DNA of 40,137 bases from Butyricicoccus sp. Marseille-Q5471 (GCF_951230135.1 NZ_CATNVC010000017.1:1-40137), one strand, 5' to 3'. Shown: positions 6,909 through 14,541, numbered from the stretch's first letter. Translations and numbers: made by a program. The notes: generated by a model from the sequence alone, not told the origin.

Positions 6909-8510
6909 ATGAAACAACTGTATGAAAACGGGACGATTCTTACCATGGAGGGCGACAACGTTGCCGAGGCTGTTTTGGTGGATGATGGGCGCATTCGCTG
7001 GGTGGGTTCCAAACAGCAGATACCGACAGATGGCGATATCGAACGCATCGACCTGCGCGGCGCCACGCTCCTGCCCGGATTTATTGATGCACACAGTCAC
7101 TTTGCGGCGACGGCCAACGCGATGCTGCAGGTGCCACTGGAGGAATGCTCTGATTTTGAAGAGATTATTCAGTGCGTGCAGACATTTATTCGGGAGCAGC
7201 AGATACCTGCTGGGCAATGGGTGACTGCAAAAGGCTACGATCACAATCATTTAGCAGAAAAACAGCATCCCGGGTTAGCCGTGCTGGATCGTGCTGCGCC
7301 GCACCATCCGCTCGTGATTCAACATCAATCCGGCCACGTTGGCGTGTTCAATACCATGGCGTTGGAACAACTGCACGTCACGACGGAGACCCCTGTGCCG
7401 GAAGGCGGAAAAATCGAGCGTCAGAACGGTGTGCTCACAGGATATATGGAAGAAGCCGCATATTTAAAATATGTAAAACAAGTTCCAATGCCGAGGCCTG
7501 AGGCACTGTTTGATGCGCTGCAGCAGGCACAGAAAAAGTACGCTTCGTACGGCATCACCACGGTGCAGGAGGGCATGATGGTCGAGCAGCTTGGGCCGCT
7601 CTATCGCGCGCTTCTGGATGCGGATGCGCTGTGGCTTGATGTAGTTGGGTATGTAGAGATTGCGAGTGCTGACAAACTGCTTGCAGACTTCTCGGAGCAT
7701 CGTGGGGTATATCATAAGCACTTTAAGATCGGCGGGTATAAAACCTTTCTGGACGGTTCTCCGCAGAGCCGCACGGCATGGATGCGCACCGCGTATCAGA
7801 ATTCGGATAGCGACTCCGGCTACGGCACGCTAACTGATGAGCAACTTGCGTCGCATTTTCGCTTAGCGCTGCAGAATCAGTTACAGCTGTTGGCGCATTG
7901 CAATGGAGATGCCGCTTGTGCGCAATATCTGAACATTGCGCACAAGATGCAGCAGGAATACGCAAACCTTGCCGCCAGCCGACCGGTTATGATTCATGCC
8001 CAACTGCTTGGTATTGATCAATTGGATGCAGTGTGTGAATTGGGTGTCATACCATCCTTCTTTGTTGCGCACGTTTATCATTGGGGAGATGTGCATATTC
8101 GCAATTTTGGCCGTGCGCGCGCAGAACAGATTAGCCCAGCGGGCAGTGCGCTGAGAAAAGGGATTCTCTTTACGTTTCATCAGGATGCCCCTGTCATTGA
8201 ACCTAATATGTTGGAAACAATCTGGTGTGCGGTGAATCGTAGGACGAAATCGGGCGAGTTGCTTGGCGCAGAGCAACGCATCAGTGTGATGGAGGCTTTG
8301 CGGGCGGTTACCATACATGCGGCGTACCAGTACTTTGAGGAACACGAAAAGGGGAGTGTCGCTGTTGGTAAACGCGCGGACTTCACGATTCTTGACCGGA
8401 ATCCGCTCGCGGTCGATCCGATACGGCTTCGCGAAATCAGAGTTTTGCAAACAATCAAGGATGGGCGAACAATCTACCGCGCAGAAGTTGAAACTCCCTC
8501 TGATTTGTGA
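6909..8510 (+). CDS. Metal-dependent amidohydrolase, YtcJ-like (amidohydrolase 3 family)
   Basis: Predicted cytoplasmic hydrolase of 533 residues in the amidohydrolase superfamily; the substrate is not known. Visible features are the N-terminal beta-sandwich start (NGTILTMEGD), the strand GATLLPGFIDAHSHF with the metal-binding HxH pair, the YtcJ-type segment GYDHNHLAEKQHP followed by HPLVIQHQSGHVGV, KTFLDGSPQSRTA, the histidine in LLAHCNGD, and the C-terminal aspartate segment TFHQDAPVIEPN. The C terminus returns to the sandwich with GSVAVGKRADFTILDRNPL. The start is supported by ggaggg 7-8 bases upstream. It lies between queA and tgt and only 39 bases from tgt, so it is probably co-transcribed with tgt. 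A role in queuine or purine-analogue salvage is possible but unproved. Confidence 0.85.
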   Translation: MKQLYENGTILTMEGDNVAEAVLVDDGRIRWVGSKQQIPTDGDIERIDLRGATLLPGFIDAHSHFAATANAMLQVPLEECSDFEEIIQCVQTFIREQQIPAGQWVTAKGYDHNHLAEKQHPGLAVLDRAAPHHPLVIQHQSGHVGVFNTMALEQLHVTTETPVPEGGKIERQNGVLTGYMEEAAYLKYVKQVPMPRPEALFDALQQAQKKYASYGITTVQEGMMVEQLGPLYRALLDADALWLDVVGYVEIASADKLLADFSEHRGVYHKHFKIGGYKTFLDGSPQSRTAWMRTAYQNSDSDSGYGTLTDEQLASHFRLALQNQLQLLAHCNGDAACAQYLNIAHKMQQEYANLAASRPVMIHAQLLGIDQLDAVCELGVIPSFFVAHVYHWGDVHIRNFGRARAEQISPAGSALRKGILFTFHQDAPVIEPNMLETIWCAVNRRTKSGELLGAEQRISVMEALRAVTIHAAYQYFEEHEKGSVAVGKRADFTILDRNPLAVDPIRLREIRVLQTIKDGRTIYRAEVETPSDL

Positions 8511-8549
8511 TATCATATCAATAACTGTATTTTTAATGATGAGGGAATT

Positions 8550-9692
8550 ATGGATATTGGAACTTTTGAACTCCTCAAAACTGAGGGGAATGCGCGCCGT
8601 GGCACGTTTATGACTGCACACGGCTTAGTGCAGACGCCGGTCTTTCAGAATGTCGGCACGCAAGGGGCAATCAAGGGCGCGGTAGACGCCTTCGATCTGA
8701 AGGAACTGGGGTGTCAGGTCGAGCTGTCAAACACGTACCATCTGCATGTCCGTCCGGGCGATCAAATCATCAAACAAATGGGCGGCCTACACAAATTTAT
8801 GCGTTGGGATGGGCCGATGCTGACTGATTCGGGCGGTTTTCAGGTCTTTTCGTTGGCAACGCTGCGTAAGATTAAGGAAGAAGGCGTTTATTTTCATTCT
8901 CATGTAGACGGCCGGAAGATTTTCATGGGCCCGGAAGAGAGCATGCGGATCCAGTCCAATCTCGGTTCCGATATTGCGATGGCATTTGATGAGTGCATTG
9001 AAAATCCTGCACCGCGCGAATATGTAAAGGCATCGATTGATCGAACGACGCGCTGGTTGGTGCGCTGCAAAAATGAGCTGAGCCGACTCAATAGCCTGCC
9101 GGACACCGTGAATCCGAATCAAATGCTGTTCGGCATCAATCAGGGCGGAACGTATGATGATTTGCGTATTGAACATATGCAGGAAATCGCAAAACTGGAT
9201 CTGCCCGGTTATGCAATTGGTGGACTGGCCGTTGGTGAAAGCACGGAAATCATGTATCATATACTGGATGCCGTCCTGCCGCACGCCCCGAGCAATAAAC
9301 CGCGCTATCTGATGGGAGTAGGCACGCCGTCCAATATCATCGAAGGGGTTGCGCGCGGCATCGACTTTTTTGACTGTGTCATGCCCACACGTAATGCTCG
9401 CCACGGTCACTTGTTTACTTGGAACGGCATTATGAACATTCAAAACGCCAAATATCAAACGGACGACCGGCCGATCGAAGAGGGCTGTCAGTGCCCGACC
9501 TGCCGCCGATTCTCCCGTGCATACCTGCGGCATTTGCTCAAGTCCGGTGAAATGCTATCGCAGCGGTTGCTGGTCATGCACAACCTTTGGTTCTACAATC
9601 ACCTGATGGAAGAAATTCGAAAGCATCTGGATGATGGCACGTTCGCCGCATTCCGTGGGGAATACAGCGATAAGATTGGAAAACGTATTTAA
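8550..9692 (+). CDS. tgt: tRNA-guanine transglycosylase
   Basis: Exchanges guanine-34 of GUN-anticodon tRNAs for preQ1 (or queuine in salvagers) in queuosine modification. The 380-residue protein is full length: LTDSGGFQVFSL with active-site Asp93, the MAFDEC segment, the QGGTYDDLR and GYAIGGLAVGE motifs, GVGTPSNIIEGV, and FDCVMPTRNARHGH with the candidate nucleophile Asp275. The zinc site has Cys313, Cys315 and Cys318 plus a later histidine in MHNLWFYN. The start follows a gaggg sequence. It works after queA's substrate is formed, and the two genes are separated only by the amidohydrolase. A G-U-containing hairpin follows the stop. Confidence 0.96.
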   Translation: MDIGTFELLKTEGNARRGTFMTAHGLVQTPVFQNVGTQGAIKGAVDAFDLKELGCQVELSNTYHLHVRPGDQIIKQMGGLHKFMRWDGPMLTDSGGFQVFSLATLRKIKEEGVYFHSHVDGRKIFMGPEESMRIQSNLGSDIAMAFDECIENPAPREYVKASIDRTTRWLVRCKNELSRLNSLPDTVNPNQMLFGINQGGTYDDLRIEHMQEIAKLDLPGYAIGGLAVGESTEIMYHILDAVLPHAPSNKPRYLMGVGTPSNIIEGVARGIDFFDCVMPTRNARHGHLFTWNGIMNIQNAKYQTDDRPIEEGCQCPTCRRFSRAYLRHLLKSGEMLSQRLLVMHNLWFYNHLMEEIRKHLDDGTFAAFRGEYSDKIGKRI

Positions 9693-9698
9693 TAGTTT

Positions 9699-9735
9699 AA
9701 GAGCTTCTCCTATCGGGGAAGTTCTTGGTCTTTTA
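9699..9735 (+). terminator. Probable terminator after tgt
   Basis: aagagcttctcc pairs with ggggaagttctt over 12 positions including two G-U pairs, with loop TATC, followed by GGTCTTTTA. The U-tract is displaced by two G residues, so it may be only partly effective. Confidence 0.5.
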
Positions 9736-9792
9736 TGGAATGAATATCGATGGAGAATCATAGGATATGGCAGGACAAAGGGGGAGAAGCGC

Positions 9793-10365
9793 ATGCAAGA
9801 AGAAAAAAGCTTCGTCTACACGCTGATTTTGGGTGCGTGCATGTTGATTTCGCTGCTGTTGATTGGAAAAATGCTGCTTGGACACCCTTCTGGGGAGGCA
9901 ACACCGCCAACGCAGACCGAACCGCAGGAGATGCAGGAGGAGCAAGATGAAATTATGGAAGTGCAGCTGAGCGAAAATGACCTGTGCACGCTGATCGTGC
10001 AGGCGATGCCGTTTTCACCGGACAGCATCGTTGCGCATATTGGCAAGGATGGTGTGATTGAGGTCAGCGTAATTGTCAGCAAGCAGGCACTGCAGCAGAG
10101 CGGCCTTGCAGGCGACCTGAGAACGGCGCTGCTGTTCCTGCCAGACTCCTGCAAGGTTTATGGGGCTTGGAAAGTGGAAGCAACAGACGGCGGCATAAGC
10201 CTTAAAACGCAGAAAGCAGAAATTGCGGACATTTCACTTTCTGAAACTGCAGTCGCGCCGCTGTCAGAACTGCTGAACAAGGCGGTGAACGATCAATTAC
10301 AGAATTTGGGCATCACGGTTTCCTCTATCGAATGTGACGATGGCGTCGTCGTACTGAAACCATAG
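9793..10365 (+). CDS. Membrane-anchored extracytoplasmic protein of unknown function
   Basis: A 190-residue protein that I do not recognise with certainty. The ATG at 9793 is preferred because gggggag lies about 6 bases upstream; a longer reading frame from 9631 would overlap tgt. One N-terminal transmembrane helix (FVYTLILGACMLISLLLIGK, about residues 7-26) is followed by a Pro/Glu/Gln-rich linker (about 33-56) and a soluble domain of alternating beta strands. The layout, one N-terminal anchor plus a lipid-binding-like soluble domain with a late segment on a nonpolar helix (SELLNKAVNDQL), is reminiscent of YpmS-like DUF2140 proteins, but this is a weak resemblance. It ends 32 bases before the convergent NlpC/P60 gene, with a shared terminator between them. 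Confidence 0.7.
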   Translation: MQEEKSFVYTLILGACMLISLLLIGKMLLGHPSGEATPPTQTEPQEMQEEQDEIMEVQLSENDLCTLIVQAMPFSPDSIVAHIGKDGVIEVSVIVSKQALQQSGLAGDLRTALLFLPDSCKVYGAWKVEATDGGISLKTQKAEIADISLSETAVAPLSELLNKAVNDQLQNLGITVSSIECDDGVVVLKP

Positions 10366-10367
10366 GA

Positions 10368-10395
10368 AAAGGCCCTCCGAATTTGGAGGGCCTTT
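10368..10395. terminator. Bidirectional terminator between convergent genes
   Basis: A perfect 11-bp stem aaaggccctcc / ggagggccttt with loop GAATTT serves the membrane protein on the plus strand and the NlpC/P60 gene on the minus strand. Confidence 0.85.
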
Positions 10396-10397
10396 GA

Positions 10398-11297
10398 TTA
10401 GTCAAAAATTACGCGTGCACCGCCTTGGAAGCGGGTGTCATATGTACCGGTCAGTGAGTCATACTTTACAACATCACCGGTGTGGGGAGAATGAATAAAT
10501 TGATTATCGCCCACATAGAGACCGACGTGGCTGATTGAATAAGCGCTGCTGCCGAAGAAGACCAAGTCGCCGGGCAGCAGTTCACTGCGTGAAACTCGAG
10601 TCAGGTTATCGAACTGATCCTGTGCGACACGGGGAATCGAAGTGATGGTGTTCTTCATGACATAGGAGGTAAAGCCAGAGCAGTCGAAGCCGCTCGGCGT
10701 GCTGCCGCCATAGACATAGGGTGTTCCGAGAAACTGAGCTGCATAGGCCAGTACCTCGGCGCGTTTTGTGCTGAGACCCGTAGCGGCGGTGTTGGTTACC
10801 GCGCCGGCAACACCGGAGTTTTCAGATGCACTAAGTACAAGGTAATCCGGATGCATATAGCCTGACACGCCATTGTAAACAACTTTGTACCAACCGTTTT
10901 CAACGCCCACTGCGGATACAGAAGCGCCATTCGGCATAGTGGACAAGATCTTTGCGGACATATTAGGCTGTTCCCGCAGATTTACAATGGTATCACACAC
11001 CACCTTGCCGCTGCCGATTGTGAAATCACAGTTCGGAGAGCCGGCCAGGTAGGCACCGCTGACGTAGCCTTCTTTTCCGTTCACCACAACCTGATACCAT
11101 TCGCTGCTGTTGTCAATGACGGCAAGCGTGGTATTCTGCGGCAAAGTGGTAATAATCGCGCCGCCGGGGGACTGACGCAGATAAAGCGCATCCGCTTTCA
11201 CCGTAGCGGGATAAAGCGCAAAGGCGCTAGGCAGCAACATAGAAGCCGCCAGAGCCGCAGAAATGACGACTCGAATCACTTTTTTAGACGAATTCAT
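10398..11297 (-). CDS. Secreted cell-wall peptidase: two SH3 domains plus NlpC/P60
   Basis: Predicted exported gamma-D-glutamyl-diamino-acid endopeptidase that cleaves peptidoglycan stem peptides. The 299-residue protein begins with a signal peptide (VISAALAASMLLPSAFA, cleavage near residue 27). Two bacterial SH3 domains follow, about 30-85 (ALYLRQSPGG, GYVSGAYL) and 100-155 (VNLREQPN, GYMHPDYLVL). The C-terminal NlpC/P60 domain, about 178-299, has the catalytic triad pattern: Cys206 in GFDCSGF, His257 in SHVGLYVG and His269 in FIHSPHTG. The cggaggtttacc leader gives a good ribosome-binding site. It is 43 bases downstream of a small conserved gene in the same direction and may be read from that gene's consensus promoter, because only a weak hairpin lies between them. 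Confidence 0.93.
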   Translation of the reverse strand: MNSSKKVIRVVISAALAASMLLPSAFALYPATVKADALYLRQSPGGAIITTLPQNTTLAVIDNSSEWYQVVVNGKEGYVSGAYLAGSPNCDFTIGSGKVVCDTIVNLREQPNMSAKILSTMPNGASVSAVGVENGWYKVVYNGVSGYMHPDYLVLSASENSGVAGAVTNTAATGLSTKRAEVLAYAAQFLGTPYVYGGSTPSGFDCSGFTSYVMKNTITSIPRVAQDQFDNLTRVSRSELLPGDLVFFGSSAYSISHVGLYVGDNQFIHSPHTGDVVKYDSLTGTYDTRFQGGARVIFD

Positions 11298-11340
11298 CGG
11301 TAAACCTCCGTTTTCGTTTCAAACAAATCCATTGGAACCT

Positions 11341-11640
11341 TTACTTGGTTCCAAGCGCACGCCCAAGCCAGATGGAAGCGATGTCCATTGCCGCCCATAG
11401 GCTGTCCTTTTCGGTTCTCTTAACAATGCGCTCTTTAATCCGAACGTTCGGATTGGTTTGTTGAAGCTGTACGGAAACACGCTTGGCAACTGGAAGTCCC
11501 TTGATCGTTCCATTTTCGAGAATTTGCATCATAATGATATGCGAATCACTCATGCTGCCGTAATAGATGATATTTTCTTTGCGCATCAAGGGGTGACCCT
11601 TGTAAATCAGCGTATCATTGCTTTTCGTAGTGGATGGCAT
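11341..11640 (-). CDS. Small conserved clostridial protein of unknown function
   Basis: A 99-residue soluble protein that resembles a conserved hypothetical of Clostridia, recognised by phrases such as LIYKGHPLMRKENIIYYG, SHIIMMQIL and the C-terminal DSLWAAMDIASIWLGRAL; no function is known to me. A start at the GTG of 11649 would overlap the Shine-Dalgarno, while the ATG at 11640 has aaaggag 8 bases upstream, so the shorter form is preferred. There is no signal peptide or membrane helix. It has a perfect-consensus sigma-A promoter and a leader with three GTTACA repeats, and is followed by the NlpC/P60 gene. Confidence 0.8.
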   Translation of the reverse strand: MPSTTKSNDTLIYKGHPLMRKENIIYYGSMSDSHIIMMQILENGTIKGLPVAKRVSVQLQQTNPNVRIKERIVKRTEKDSLWAAMDIASIWLGRALGTK

Positions 11641-11658
11641 AGACTGCACTCCTTTATG

Positions 11659-11688
11659 GTTACAAAACAGTTACATTTCAAAGTTACA
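11659..11688. repeat. Three GTTACA direct repeats in the leader of the small conserved gene
   Basis: On the plus strand GTTACA occurs at 11659-11664, 11670-11675 and 11683-11688, i.e. TGTAAC repeats on the transcribed strand between the predicted start site and the Shine-Dalgarno. They may be an operator or chance; spacings are 11 and 13 bases. Confidence 0.4.
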
Positions 11689-11698
11689 TTATGGAAAC

Positions 11699-11727
11699 AT
11701 TATAGCATGCGCACCTGTATCTGTCAA
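11699..11727 (-). promoter_or_regulatory. Perfect sigma-A promoter for the small conserved gene (and possibly the NlpC/P60 gene)
   Basis: On the minus strand TTGACA (11727-11722) and TATAAT (11704-11699) are separated by exactly 17 bases. Confidence 0.88.
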
Positions 11728-11744
11728 ATGAATTTTCGGAAACG

Positions 11745-11773
11745 TTGGATTCATTTCTATTTTGTGTTATACT
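11745..11773 (+). promoter_or_regulatory. Promoter of mtaB
   Basis: TTGGAT (11745-11750) and TATACT (11768-11773) with a 17-base spacer, back-to-back with the minus-strand promoter 17 bases away. Confidence 0.7.
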
Positions 11774-11816
11774 GTTGCGTGAGATACAAGAAAAGTTAAA
11801 TTTGGAGTACCCAATC

Positions 11817-13097
11817 ATGAAATTCGCTTTTTACACGCTTGGATGTAAAGTTAACTTATATGAAACACAAGCTCTAACGCAGCTTGCGGAGATGCGTGGC
11901 CATCAAATCGTTGAGCACGACGCGGATGCGGTTATCATTAACACTTGCACTGTGACTTCGGCCTCCGACCATAAAAACATTCGCGCGTTTCACAAAATGC
12001 GGCGAGAGAACCCTTGTGCGGTGATTGCGGCCTGCGGCTGTCTAGCTGAGCTGTCGGCAGAGAAGGTGAAGGCAACAGGAGACATTGACCTTGTTTTCGG
12101 CACGCATGACCGTGCACATATTATACAGCATTGCGAGCAGGCGGTCATTGGAGAGAGCAGTACGCAGGAAATGGTGGAGGAATCCGCATTTGAATATCTG
12201 CCAGCCGGCGTACCGGCAGGGCGTACACGCGCACTGCTGAAGATACAGGACGGGTGCGATAATTTCTGCACCTACTGCATTATTCCCTATGCGCGCGGAC
12301 ATGTGCGTTCGATGGCCAGAGACACTGTGCTTGACGAGACGGCTCGTTTGCAGAAGCAGGGAGTGCATGAAATCGTGCTGACCGGCATTGAACTGTCCTC
12401 CTATGGACGCGATTTAATGCCAGCGGTCACACTGATCGATTTGTTAGAGCAGCTGCTCGCCGAGTTTCCTGATATGCGGTTTCGGCTAGGGTCTTTGGAT
12501 CCTCGCACGGCCAATGACGATTTCTGCGCGCGTCTCTCGCGTTTTGATAATTTGGCGCGGCACTTCCATCTATCAATGCAGAGCGGTTGTGACAGCGTGC
12601 TTGTTCGCATGGGACGCAGATACCGAACAGAAGAATACTATAATAATGTATCCAAACTGAAAACAACCTTCCCGGATTGTTCGATAACGACCGATTTAAT
12701 TGTTGGCTTTCCGCAGGAAACCGAGGCGGAATTTGCCGAAACGCTTGCGTTCCTGGAGCGCTGCGCCTTTGCCTCGGTGCATGTGTTTCCCTTCTCGGCC
12801 CGCGAGGGGACACGTGCGGCTGAGATGGATGGCCAGCTGCCGCAATCCGTCAAGGCAGAACGTGCGTCCCGCGCAAAAGCAGTAGCCGAATGTTTATCTG
12901 AAAGGTATCGGATGGATTTGCTTGGGCGCGTGATAGATGTACTGCCGGAGCATACGGGCGCAGACGGCACTTGGGTAGGCCATGGGTGTTTTGGCGTACC
13001 TGTTTATATCCGAGAGAATGCGCTTGCCAAAAACGTCCTGAGTCGGGTCTGCATTACCGGACTTTATCGGGACGGATGGCTCGCCGAAAAAATTTAG
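11817..13097 (+). CDS. mtaB: tRNA (N6-L-threonylcarbamoyladenosine(37)-C2)-methylthiotransferase
   Basis: Radical-SAM enzyme that adds a methylthio group to t6A37 of ANN-decoding tRNAs, using two [4Fe-4S] clusters. The 426-residue protein begins with the MtaB signature FYTLGCKVNLYE; this TLGCKVN sequence separates MtaB from MiaB and RimO. The N-terminal UPF0004 cluster domain has cysteines at 10, in INTCTV and in AACGCLAEL. The radical-SAM triad is Cys147, Cys151 and Cys154 in GCDNFCTYCIIPYARG. A short C-terminal TRAM-like region follows. The ATG at 11817 is preferred because ggag lies 10 bases upstream; the longer frame from 11745 would start inside the promoter. No immediate partner gene is seen. 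Confidence 0.93.
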   Translation: MKFAFYTLGCKVNLYETQALTQLAEMRGHQIVEHDADAVIINTCTVTSASDHKNIRAFHKMRRENPCAVIAACGCLAELSAEKVKATGDIDLVFGTHDRAHIIQHCEQAVIGESSTQEMVEESAFEYLPAGVPAGRTRALLKIQDGCDNFCTYCIIPYARGHVRSMARDTVLDETARLQKQGVHEIVLTGIELSSYGRDLMPAVTLIDLLEQLLAEFPDMRFRLGSLDPRTANDDFCARLSRFDNLARHFHLSMQSGCDSVLVRMGRRYRTEEYYNNVSKLKTTFPDCSITTDLIVGFPQETEAEFAETLAFLERCAFASVHVFPFSAREGTRAAEMDGQLPQSVKAERASRAKAVAECLSERYRMDLLGRVIDVLPEHTGADGTWVGHGCFGVPVYIRENALAKNVLSRVCITGLYRDGWLAEKI

Positions 13098-13167
13098 TCT
13101 GGTGTTGTAACCCATTTGCCTCTTCCTCCATAGGATGAAATGAAATCATTGATAGGAGGAAAAATAT

Positions 13168-13326
13168 ATGTGTTCTTCTAATAATCTCTGGGGCGAAAAT
13201 TACTGGTGGATCATCATCGTTGTTATCATCCTGATCTGGGTTTGCTGCTGCGATGGTGGCATGGGCGGCTGCGGCGAGAATAACTGCGGCGAGAATAACT
13301 GCGGTTGCTGCGGCGGCTGCTGCTAA
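13168..13326 (+). CDS. Cysteine-rich membrane microprotein
   Basis: A 52-codon reading frame with a very good ribosome-binding site (taggagga, 8 bases before the ATG) and its own strong terminator. The product starts MCSSNNLWGENYWW, continues with one transmembrane helix (WIIIVVIILIWV, about residues 14-25), and ends in a Gly/Cys/Asn tail with ten cysteines after the helix, including the repeat CGEN-NCGENN. The tail is encoded partly by a 15-bp tandem duplication. Small hydrophobic Gly/Cys-rich proteins of this kind are found in spore-forming Firmicutes (YjcZ-like class), but the family name is uncertain. A function in the spore or in metal binding is a guess. Confidence 0.75.
   Translation: MCSSNNLWGENYWWIIIVVIILIWVCCCDGGMGGCGENNCGENNCGCCGGCC
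13270..13299 (+). repeat. 15-bp tandem duplication inside the cysteine-rich microprotein
   Basis: tgcggcgagaataac occurs twice head to tail (13270-13284 and 13285-13299) and encodes the repeated CGENN unit. It looks like a recent in-frame slippage expansion of the tail. Confidence 0.85.
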
Positions 13327-13360
13327 TCCAAACGCACCACATACCGTGTAATTAGCCTGA

Positions 13361-13396
13361 ACGGCGCGGATATTTTATCCGCGCCGTCTCTTTTTT
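13361..13396 (+). terminator. Strong terminator after the microprotein gene
   Basis: acggcgcggata / tatccgcgccgt forms a GC-rich stem followed by CTCTTTTTT, so the microprotein has its own transcript end, separate from efp. Confidence 0.9.
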
Positions 13397-13425
13397 AAAA
13401 AAATTAGAAAAATGAAAAAAACCTC

Positions 13426-13454
13426 TTGCAAAAGTCGAAAAAATGGGGTATTAT
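13426..13454 (+). promoter_or_regulatory. Promoter of efp
   Basis: TTGCAA (13426-13431) and TATTAT (13449-13454) with a 17-base spacer, about 67 bases before the efp start. Confidence 0.75.
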
Positions 13455-13521
13455 AAATAAGCGCTGTTCAGCAGGACAGCTTGAACGAGAAAAAGACATG
13501 CTTCGTTGGAGGATTTAATAT

Positions 13522-14085
13522 ATGATTTCCGCTGGTGAGTTTCGCAATGGCGTAACCTTTGAAATGGACGGTCAGGTGCTGCAGGTTGTTGAGTTTCAGC
13601 ACGTAAAGCCGGGCAAGGGTGCTGCTTTTGTTCGCGTGAAGATGAAAAACGTGATCACGGGCGCAGTCACTGAGCGTTCCTTCAATCCTACTGATAAATA
13701 CGAACCTGCTTTCGTCGAACGTCGTGATATGCAGTACCTTTATGATGAAGGCGATCTTTTCTACTTCATGGACAATGAAACGTATGAGCAGATTCCGATC
13801 AGCAAGGATACGCTGGGTGATGATTTCCGATTCGTTAAGGAAAATGAAAACGTAAAGGTTTGCTCTTATAAGGGCAGCGTTTATGCGGTAGAAGCTCCGC
13901 TCTTCGTTGAGTTGGAGATTATTGAGACCGATCCCGGTTTCAAGGGCAATACCGCTACCAATACCCTGAAACCTGCTAAGGTAGAGACAGGCGCAACCAT
14001 TCAGGTTCCGCTTTTCATCGAGCAGGGTGAACGTGTTAAGATTGACACCCGTACTGGTGAATATCTCGAGCGCGCGAAGGGCTAA
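13522..14085 (+). CDS. efp: Translation elongation factor P
   Basis: Ribosome-binding factor that relieves stalling at consecutive prolines. The 187-residue protein has the three-domain EF-P layout: N-terminal KOW-like domain with the loop [10 protein letters not shown], where Lys32 is the site that is modified in many species, a middle OB domain, and a C-terminal OB domain ending in the conserved [20 protein letters not shown] segment. An ggaggat ribosome-binding site precedes the ATG. It has its own promoter and is followed by a hairpin and then tRNA-Val. No modification enzyme gene (epmA/epmB or ymfI-like) is seen nearby. Confidence 0.97.
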   Translation: MISAGEFRNGVTFEMDGQVLQVVEFQHVKPGKGAAFVRVKMKNVITGAVTERSFNPTDKYEPAFVERRDMQYLYDEGDLFYFMDNETYEQIPISKDTLGDDFRFVKENENVKVCSYKGSVYAVEAPLFVELEIIETDPGFKGNTATNTLKPAKVETGATIQVPLFIEQGERVKIDTRTGEYLERAKG

Positions 14086-14097
14086 TTTATACAATAC

Positions 14098-14120
14098 GGA
14101 CGGCAAGTCCATTGCCGTCC
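14098..14120 (+). terminator. Hairpin between efp and tRNA-Val
   Basis: ggacggcaa / ttgccgtcc is a perfect 9-bp stem with loop GTCCA. There is almost no U-tract, so read-through into the tRNA, with the hairpin as a processing site, is possible. Confidence 0.5.
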
Positions 14121-14128
14121 TGTAATAT

Positions 14129-14204
14129 GGACATTTAGCTCAGCTGGAAGAGCATCCGCTTGACGTGCGGAAGGTCGGCGGTTCGAACCCGTCAATGTCC
14201 ACCA
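14129..14204 (+). tRNA. tRNA-Val (GAC)
   Basis: The sequence folds into a full cloverleaf: acceptor GGACATT with AATGTCC, D-stem GCTC/GAGC, anticodon stem TCCGC/GCGGA with the loop TTGACGT (anticodon GAC, reading GUC valine codons), and T-stem GGCGG/CCGTC with the loop TTCGAAC. The 3' ACCA is encoded. A terminator-like hairpin follows. It lies 43 bases after efp. Confidence 0.93.
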
Positions 14205-14208
14205 TTTT

Positions 14209-14233
14209 CCCCGTAATCTAACTGATTGCGGGG
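14209..14233 (+). terminator. Terminator after tRNA-Val
   Basis: ccccgtaatc pairs with gattgcgggg (one G-U) around loop TAACT, followed by ATTGTCTTATTTA. Confidence 0.6.
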
Positions 14234-14269
14234 ATTGTCTTATTTACTCGGATTTATTTTTTTACCGCC

Positions 14270-14306
14270 GAAAAAAAATAAAAAACCGCCCCCGGTAAGG
14301 GGGTGG
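14270..14306 (-). terminator. Terminator of the small charged protein gene
   Basis: On the minus strand ccaccccc / gggggcgg (with a G-U) around TTACC is followed by a long T-rich run. It lies 4 bases after the stop codon. Confidence 0.8.
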
Positions 14307-14310
14307 AGGA

Positions 14311-14541
14311 TTAGTGGTTAACGTGTTCGACCGCGCCATCGCCTTTGAGTTCATGGAAGACTTTGAGCGGTGTCCGATCTCCATTCTCAATGATTGGACG
14401 AGCTTTTTCATGTCCGTGCTTCGCATTTCCCTGTATTTCAGGAACAGGTGCTACATCATTCTTCGCAAAATGGTTGTGTTGCCGCGCCTCGGTGCCGTGG
14501 GGCGCTTCTGGGTCTGGGCGGCGCATGCCTGCTTTGGCCAT
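14311..14541 (-). CDS. Small highly charged protein of unknown function
   Basis: A 76-residue hydrophilic protein without signal peptide, membrane helix or cysteine. It opens with MAKAGMRRPDPEAPHGTEAR and continues with a KNDVAPVPEIQGNAK motif and a HGHEKARPII segment; it is rich in His, Lys, Pro and Glu and probably disordered. I recall similar small proteins beginning with the same ...GMRRPDP... motif in other Clostridia, without a function. The ATG at 14541 is chosen because gaggtgat precedes it by 5 bases, whereas the upstream in-frame start at 14559 lies inside that site. It has its own terminator. Confidence 0.7.
   Translation of the reverse strand: MAKAGMRRPDPEAPHGTEARQHNHFAKNDVAPVPEIQGNAKHGHEKARPIIENGDRTPLKVFHELKGDGAVEHVNH

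Noticed and set aside
9631-9792. N-terminal extension of the membrane protein after tgt
   Set aside because: It overlaps tgt and a hairpin; the ATG at 9793 has a ribosome-binding site and begins just before the membrane helix.
12042-12368. Minus-strand frames opposite mtaB
   Set aside because: They mirror the radical-SAM gene, with no independent signals.
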